Shown here: in pieces, positions 31,907 through 36,586 of the stretch | How positions within the stretch are numbered: the stretch's first letter is position 1 | Layout of the letters: every line of letters begins with the position of its first letter | Source: Desulfurococcales archaeon | GTDB lineage: Archaea; Thermoproteota; Thermoprotei_A; Sulfolobales; AG1 | Direction of reading: 5' to 3' | Assembly: GCA_015521765.1 (NCBI GenBank) | Contig: WANO01000041.1 | Span: 1-36,586, forward strand | DNA: 36,586 bases | Notes under the pieces: generated by a model | What the model was told of the DNA's origin: nothing | The model's input: only the letters and a program-made list of their open reading frames with translations | Databases searched by the model: none | Made by a program: the position numbers and the translations under genes

Positions 31907-33088
31907 TCACCTTCTTAAAATAATAACTGTACCCGCCTGCATGAGGTCCCCCCAAGCCTGAGCCAGACCAGTAACGGGATCATTTTTAACCTGCCTAGCA
32001 CCAGCCTCACCCCTAAGCTGCCAGAATATCTCGGCAACCTTCATAAGGCCAGCAGCAGCTATGGGGTTTCCAACACCAAGCAAGCCGCCGCTGGGGCATG
32101 TTGGGAGGTCCCCATCCCTAGCTGTAACACCCTCACGGGTTAGTTTAGCCGCACCACACCTTGGGGCTAGACCTAAACCTTCGAGATGGTGGAGCTCCTT
32201 ATAGTCGAAGGGATCGTATGGCTCAACAACATCTATAGACTTCACGGGGTTATCTATACCAGCCATCCTATAGGCCATTTCAGCGGCGTTCCTAACATAG
32301 ACAGGGAAAGACAGCTCCCTATTGGTCCACGATGTCGTATCGAGAGTAAAGCCTATCCCGGCAACCCATATGGGGTTGTCTGTATATCTTCTAGCCCACT
32401 CCTCAGAAACCATAACCAATGCGGCAGCGCCGTCACTCACCGGAGATATATCCAGCCTGTTAACTGGGTAGACAAGCATGGGGCTGTTGAGGACATCATC
32501 GACAGTTATGTCTGCGGCCGCTTGGGCTGAGGGGTGGTCTAGAGCGTTTCTCTTATTCTTAATGGAGACCAGAGCTATATCCTCCTTTGAAACTCTGCAT
32601 TTATGCATGTATCTATGCATCTCTAAGGCAAAGATCCATATGAGGTTGGGGTTCAAAGGCTTCTCAACAAGAGGATCCCATATATGCCTGAAAACAGCCT
32701 GGGGATGAGGCTCTGCAGCACTACTCATCTTCTCCTCAGCAACAACAAGAGCCCTCCTACAGAGACCGGACGCAACATACCACCACGCGGCTACAGGGAC
32801 AAACACGCCGGTACCTCCACCAACATAAACCCTTATATGGGGCTTTCCAACTACACCGGCACCCTCGGAATAGTACTCACCCTTAAGATGTACGCCATCG
32901 AAAGCATCTGGAGCGCTACCGCTTATAACGCAGTCTATATCCCTGAAATCGAGTCCAGCTTGCTCGAGAGCTCTTGAGGCAGCGATCCACACCATCTCTT
33001 GAGGCGTTTCCAGAAGCCTCCTCCTAAATAGAGTTAGCCCAGCACCTATAACAGCTACCCTATTCTTAACCCTCAAATTAAATCTCAT
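31907..33088 (-). CDS. Thiolase-fold protein lacking catalytic Cys and His
   Basis: A 393-residue thiolase-superfamily (SCP-x/lipid-transfer branch) protein. By its distance to the conserved SG (107-108), the position of the nucleophile motif CASG is occupied by GGTG (91-94). The C-terminal GHPxGATG motif is GNPIAAAG, with Asn for His. The structure-forming motifs are intact: KNRVAVIGAGLTLF, VEPYDPFDYKELHHLEGLGL and CPSGGLLG, then QLRGEAGARQV. Lack of Cys and His argues against ordinary thiolase chemistry. Aldolase-type thiolase relatives paired with DUF35 (Ltp2 with ChsH2 in steroid degradation) are the best analogy. GGTGATGATTC precedes the ATG. Confidence 0.9.
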   Translation of the reverse strand: MRFNLRVKNRVAVIGAGLTLFRRRLLETPQEMVWIAASRALEQAGLDFRDIDCVISGSAPDAFDGVHLKGEYYSEGAGVVGKPHIRVYVGGGTGVFVPVAAWWYVASGLCRRALVVAEEKMSSAAEPHPQAVFRHIWDPLVEKPLNPNLIWIFALEMHRYMHKCRVSKEDIALVSIKNKRNALDHPSAQAAADITVDDVLNSPMLVYPVNRLDISPVSDGAAALVMVSEEWARRYTDNPIWVAGIGFTLDTTSWTNRELSFPVYVRNAAEMAYRMAGIDNPVKSIDVVEPYDPFDYKELHHLEGLGLAPRCGAAKLTREGVTARDGDLPTCPSGGLLGVGNPIAAAGLMKVAEIFWQLRGEAGARQVKNDPVTGLAQAWGDLMQAGTVIILRR

Positions 33089-33094
33089 GAATCA

Positions 33095-34249
33095 TCACCT
33101 GGATAAAACAACTATACTAGATGTAGCTGTAGCAAACCCCCGCCATCCATGAATAATTGCGTTTTCAGCATCATCTATCTGAGCCGAGCCAGCCCTCCCC
33201 TTTAGCTGCTCATATCCTGAAAGCAATCTAGCTAAGCCATGTGCCTCAAGAGGGACCCCCTCGCTCAAGGCTCCTCCACCTGGGTTGACTGGTATTGCTC
33301 CAGATCTGTTGAACACGCCGGATTCAAGATCCCTAGCTATGTCGGGGCCGGCCAAACCTATAGATATTAGGGTTTGTAGGGCTTTATAGCTGTATCTCTC
33401 ATCGAGCTCGACGACAAGGTTTCTAAGTGACTTTGGGGAGTCGATACCAGCCATCTTATAGGCTTTATCAGCGGCTATTCTAGCTGAACGATCTATTGAA
33501 AGATCCCTGAAAACATAAGTGTATATGTCACTCGCAAAGCCTACACCCCTAACCCACACAAGATCGTCTGAATAACCCCTAGCCACGGTATCGGATGCTA
33601 AAACAGCGACAATCGCCGCATCCGAGAAGGGTGCTATATCATGCTCCGATAAAGGATCAGATACCATATCTGACTTCATGTATGTGTCGAGATCTATTTC
33701 AGAGGCGTGGGAGGCCCTTGATGATCTAAGTCCGTTTCGCCTAGACATAACTACATAGAGCCCTAAAGCCTCTTTAGATATATTGAAGCTATCCATAAAG
33801 GCTCTGGCCTCAATAGCCTGTAGAGCGTGGATGCTAGCTAGATCTAGGGGCCTCACATATATAGGATCAAATGAAAACCTAACTATATCACTAAGTGTAG
33901 AGATCTCGCTAGGTTTACCATGAGCCTCAACAGCGACAACATCAAACGCTCCAGATTTAATCATGGCTACAGCACTAGCAATGCACTGAAGCCCATCGCC
34001 GGCAACTGTATATACGGGCTTTAAAACGCCACCGATCTGTTCAGGAGCGAATTCATCCGATATAGATACACCTTCCCAGAAGTCCTCCTGACACGAGACA
34101 AATGCATCGATATCTCTTCTAGGATCAATATCGCCAGCATCAATATAGGCTCTTTTAGCCGCTTCATAAACCATCTCACGGAAACTTAAGTGTGGGGTGG
34201 AAGGTGAAAAGCCAGAGTAGCCCATTCCAATTACCGCTACTTCAACCAA
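33095..34249 (-). CDS. Second thiolase-fold protein lacking catalytic Cys and His
   Basis: A 384-residue thiolase-superfamily protein, first gene of the operon. Counting from the conserved SG at 99-100, the CASG position is AGDG (83-86). Cys89, six residues later, is in a different helix position. The GHPxGATG motif is GVPLEAHG, with Val for His. Other motifs are VVELDERYSYKALQTLISIGL and NPGGGALSEG, then QLKGRAGSAQI. It is distant from its neighbour. It starts at TTG behind an AAGGGG stretch. The six-base gap to the next gene and the following overlaps show one transcript. Confidence 0.88.
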   Translation of the reverse strand: MVEVAVIGMGYSGFSPSTPHLSFREMVYEAAKRAYIDAGDIDPRRDIDAFVSCQEDFWEGVSISDEFAPEQIGGVLKPVYTVAGDGLQCIASAVAMIKSGAFDVVAVEAHGKPSEISTLSDIVRFSFDPIYVRPLDLASIHALQAIEARAFMDSFNISKEALGLYVVMSRRNGLRSSRASHASEIDLDTYMKSDMVSDPLSEHDIAPFSDAAIVAVLASDTVARGYSDDLVWVRGVGFASDIYTYVFRDLSIDRSARIAADKAYKMAGIDSPKSLRNLVVELDERYSYKALQTLISIGLAGPDIARDLESGVFNRSGAIPVNPGGGALSEGVPLEAHGLARLLSGYEQLKGRAGSAQIDDAENAIIHGWRGFATATSSIVVLSR

Positions 34250-34330
34250 CTAGAAGACCCCTTTAACTATTTGATTAAGAGCCCATAAATATAGCTCTAC
34301 CCTACCCTATCGAGCGTCCTATAAGGTTCT

Positions 34331-34339
34331 ATTTATATG
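34331..34339 (+). promoter_or_regulatory. TATA box of the class V aminotransferase gene
   Basis: ATTTATATG lies about 38 bases before the TTG start. GGTGAT at 34364-34369 is the ribosome binding site. Confidence 0.5.
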
Positions 34340-34372
34340 AAGCAATGACTATATCATCCTGGTGGTGATATC

Positions 34373-35551
34373 TTGGATTCGTGGATCGGTGATGTGAGAT
34401 CCAGAATCTCTATTACCAGCAAGAAAATCTATCTGGATAATGCTGGGGCGGGACCTCTCACCAAGGATGTTATTGATTCTATAGAGAGTTTCCTGAGGAT
34501 CTGGAACGATGAGGGGGAGCCTTGGGACGAGGTTTTGGAGCATATAGTTGAATCTAGAAGGCTATTTGGAAGCCTTATAGGGGGTAAGCTGAACGAGATA
34601 GCGGCTGTGCCCGGAGTCAGCTTCGGTCTGAATGCTCTATTGTCATCGCTGAAGCTGGATAAAGGAACGAATGCTGTGGCGAGCTCTCTGAACTTTCCTA
34701 CTGGATTCTATACGCTTCATGCACTTAGATCTAGAGGAGTGTTGTCGGAGGTGAGGATAGCGGAGCATAGTGATGGCTACGTCTCTCTTGATACATATGA
34801 GAGGCTTATAGATGACAAAACATCTATTGTGCTTGTTGATTATGTGTCATGGATCACTGGGTATAGGGAGAGGATAAGGGAGATAGCCTCTATAGCTCAT
34901 GAGCATGGAGCGATAGTTATAGTGGACTCGTTCCACGCCACCGGTGTGGTACCCATAGATGTTAAGGCAGACGACATAGATGCTCTAGTATGTGGCATGT
35001 ATAAGTGGCTTATGGGCCCCCATGGGGCTGGCTTCGTTTATGTTAGGGAGGAGCTTATAGATGATCTGGAGCCAATGCTCTCAGGCTGGATGGCTATTGA
35101 GGACTCAGTGATTAAAAGGATGCTTAGAGGAGAGAGGCTTTTTGAGAGGCCCTTCAACATATATGAGTTTAAGCCTGCTAGAGACGCAACCATGCTTGAG
35201 TGGGGCACGTGGCCCGCTATAGCTTTTGAGGGTGCTCTAGCCGCCCTTAAGTTTGCTATTAGATTCGATATGCCAAATAGGTATGGGTCACATACGTCGA
35301 AGATCGTGAGGAGGCTAATGGATCTTCTGGAATCTAAAGGATATAAGCTAGTAACACCTAGAAGTAGCTATGCAGCCATAGTGAGCTTTAGACATGAAAG
35401 GCCATATGAACTAGCCTTCCACCTAAAGAGTAGAGGCATTATAGTGTCTCCAAGGCCAGGGATCATAAGGGTTTCACCCCACTTCTACAACACCTTTGAG
35501 GAGATTGAGAAATTCGTGGATAGTGTAGTAGAGTTCGACAATAAGCGCTAG
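34373..35551 (+). CDS. Class V PLP-dependent aminotransferase/cysteine desulfurase-like protein
   Basis: A 392-residue fold-type I PLP enzyme. The Schiff-base lysine is Lys211 in CGMYKWLMGPHGAGF. The substrate or cofactor segment is YLDNAGAGPLT near the N-terminus, DYVSWITGYRERI and VDSFHATGVVPIDV provide the PLP Asp and His. It is closest to isopenicillin N epimerase-like and selenocysteine-lyase-like class V enzymes; there is no Cys-containing desulfurase loop that I can identify. The start is TTG with GGTGAT three bases away. It is divergent from the thiolase/DUF35 operon. Substrate is unknown. Confidence 0.88.
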   Translation: MDSWIGDVRSRISITSKKIYLDNAGAGPLTKDVIDSIESFLRIWNDEGEPWDEVLEHIVESRRLFGSLIGGKLNEIAAVPGVSFGLNALLSSLKLDKGTNAVASSLNFPTGFYTLHALRSRGVLSEVRIAEHSDGYVSLDTYERLIDDKTSIVLVDYVSWITGYRERIREIASIAHEHGAIVIVDSFHATGVVPIDVKADDIDALVCGMYKWLMGPHGAGFVYVREELIDDLEPMLSGWMAIEDSVIKRMLRGERLFERPFNIYEFKPARDATMLEWGTWPAIAFEGALAALKFAIRFDMPNRYGSHTSKIVRRLMDLLESKGYKLVTPRSSYAAIVSFRHERPYELAFHLKSRGIIVSPRPGIIRVSPHFYNTFEEIEKFVDSVVEFDNKR

Positions 35552-35565
35552 CTTGATCTCTGTAT

Positions 35566-36586
35566 CTATTCCAGTATATCTAGATATCTTCTTACCCTAT
35601 TAATAATGCTGGGCTCTATGCCGTATAGCTCGATGATACTGAGATCTATGTCGTGCTCTATAGATTCAAGATCCCTGCTGGAGCACCCGCTTGAGAAGCA
35701 TCTGTGAGCCTCGATAGAGAGTTTAGAGAGCTCTCTATGTATGCTGTCCCTATGGTTGTATCTAGGTAGATTAATGTAGCTTAGTAGATGAACCGACATC
35801 TGGGTCTCGACACCTATGAGCCTCATTAAAAGCCTTACTGGTGATGAGTTTAGGAAAGCGCTTATATAGTGGGCTTCATCGTGCCTGTCTGTTGGTATAT
35901 ACATTAGCTTGCAGTCTAGCACAGGTATTTTATGGGTGCTTGTTTTGGGATCGTAGATCTCGCTTATGACTGCTGTGTAAAACGATTTAGTTATGTATCT
36001 CCATGCAACCTTATATCGGCTAAAGATGTTCTTTGTGTTAAATATATAGTAGAAGGGGACCTCACGCCCTGATCCTACGTCTACAGCCTTATCTATATAG
36101 CTTGCTCTATCCAGCTCTACATGATCCACGATTTTCCTCCAGGAGGCTAGTGAAGATCTATACGGTTCGCCCCCTCTATTGCTGAGCTCATACATGTATC
36201 TCGCGAAATACCTGTATGCGTTTGGGTACTTTAAGACCATTTCGTCTAGAGATATAGGCTTTCCATCGCTCCTAGATGGAACAACTATATGGTGGCTGTG
36301 TCTGAATCCCCACTTGAACAGATCACGCCCCCTAACCAGCGGGTATACCAGCTCTTTCTCGATATATGCCTCTATGGGTGTAACCTTAGTCTTACCTGCA
36401 GCACCGAGGTTGATGACCTTAACTACCTTCCCGAGGTCCTCTAAAACACTAACCCAGTAAACAGAGTTCATAGATGTTACTAGTCCTGAGTAAGCTCTGT
36501 AATCTGATCTCCCAACCATTTTTCTGTGCAGGATCCTTATGTCGCTGGGGATGGTTAGCCATACACCTGTTGATTTAGAGATTGGG
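35566..36586 (-). CDS. DNA methyltransferase C-terminal part (type IIG-like), runs off the window
   Basis: About 340 codons are visible and the frame stays open to the window edge, so the ATG at 36519 is not necessarily the start. The segment TGVWLTIPSD then YRAYSGLVTSMNSVYWV resembles the junction between the N6-adenine methyltransferase core and target-recognition domain in Eco57I/TaqI-like proteins. IEKELVYPLVRGRDLFKW is the classic lead-in to the recognition domain. ALNS-type ISAFLNSSPVRLLMRLIG is the usual ending of such domains. The catalytic NPPY motif would lie outside the window. I infer a restriction-modification or orphan methyltransferase. Confidence 0.78.
   Translation of the reverse strand, partial: PISKSTGVWLTIPSDIRILHRKMVGRSDYRAYSGLVTSMNSVYWVSVLEDLGKVVKVINLGAAGKTKVTPIEAYIEKELVYPLVRGRDLFKWGFRHSHHIVVPSRSDGKPISLDEMVLKYPNAYRYFARYMYELSNRGGEPYRSSLASWRKIVDHVELDRASYIDKAVDVGSGREVPFYYIFNTKNIFSRYKVAWRYITKSFYTAVISEIYDPKTSTHKIPVLDCKLMYIPTDRHDEAHYISAFLNSSPVRLLMRLIGVETQMSVHLLSYINLPRYNHRDSIHRELSKLSIEAHRCFSSGCSSRDLESIEHDIDLSIIELYGIEPSIINRVRRYLDILE

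Overview
This window comes from an AT-rich hyperthermophilic crenarchaeon (Thermoproteota). The evidence is archaeal replication machinery (RFC small and large subunits, Orc1/Cdc6, PriL), archaeal lipid and cofactor genes (UbiA-type DGGGP synthase, beta-RFAP synthase), several PIN-type toxin-antitoxin pairs, C/D-box RNA, an initiator tRNA with a non-canonical BHB intron, GGTGA-type ribosome binding sites and many TTG starts. An Ignisphaera/Desulfurococcales-like host is my guess from style, not a database result.

Layout. 1-3.8 kb: tRNA-Asn, an HtpX-like M48 protease, a class I aminotransferase and a GyaR-like 2-hydroxyacid dehydrogenase. 3.8-11.6 kb: an informational block containing rfcS (interrupted by a 315-residue intein), rfcL, a THUMP protein, cdc6, a small winged-helix gene, moaC, a zinc-finger gene, an unknown gene and a Nudix hydrolase. 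11.5-17 kb: three small minus-strand genes, a metallophosphoesterase, beta-RFAP synthase, a C/D-box sRNA, Dph6, a wHTH regulator and PriL. 17-27 kb: MetG, UbiA, an unknown beta-rich protein, DUF763, a DUF1634/TauE exporter pair, initiator tRNA with intron, small membrane proteins, a MazG-like protein, an aldo/keto reductase and a second D-hydroxyacid dehydrogenase. 27-30.9 kb: an accessory island with three different toxin-antitoxin pairs (VapBC, DUF433/DUF5615, UPF0175/DUF3368), two tRNA-Arg 3'-half remnants and one complete tRNA-Arg(GCG), looking like an old tRNA-targeted integration region. 30.9-34.3 kb: a tight operon of two thiolase-fold proteins, both lacking the catalytic Cys and His, with two DUF35 proteins. 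34.4-36.6 kb: a class V aminotransferase and the C-terminal part of a DNA methyltransferase that runs off the window.

How the genes fit together. rfcS-rfcL-THUMP-cdc6-wHTH-moaC are co-oriented, with overlapping or nearly abutting ends, so they are probably transcribed together. The strongest unexpected pattern is in start sites. The conserved N-terminus of RfcL, and an entire 92-residue wHTH gene after cdc6, are open and well placed behind GGTGA sites but have no ATG, GTG or TTG; AUA fits both. An 82-residue gene (AUU) and a DUF3368 gene (AUC) are weaker cases. This suggests natural use of near-cognate AUN starts, and it makes standard gene finders miss or truncate these genes. Other points to check are the RFC intein with a zinc ribbon but no recognisable LAGLIDADG motif, the degenerate thiolase/DUF35 operon, and the tRNA-remnant toxin-antitoxin island.
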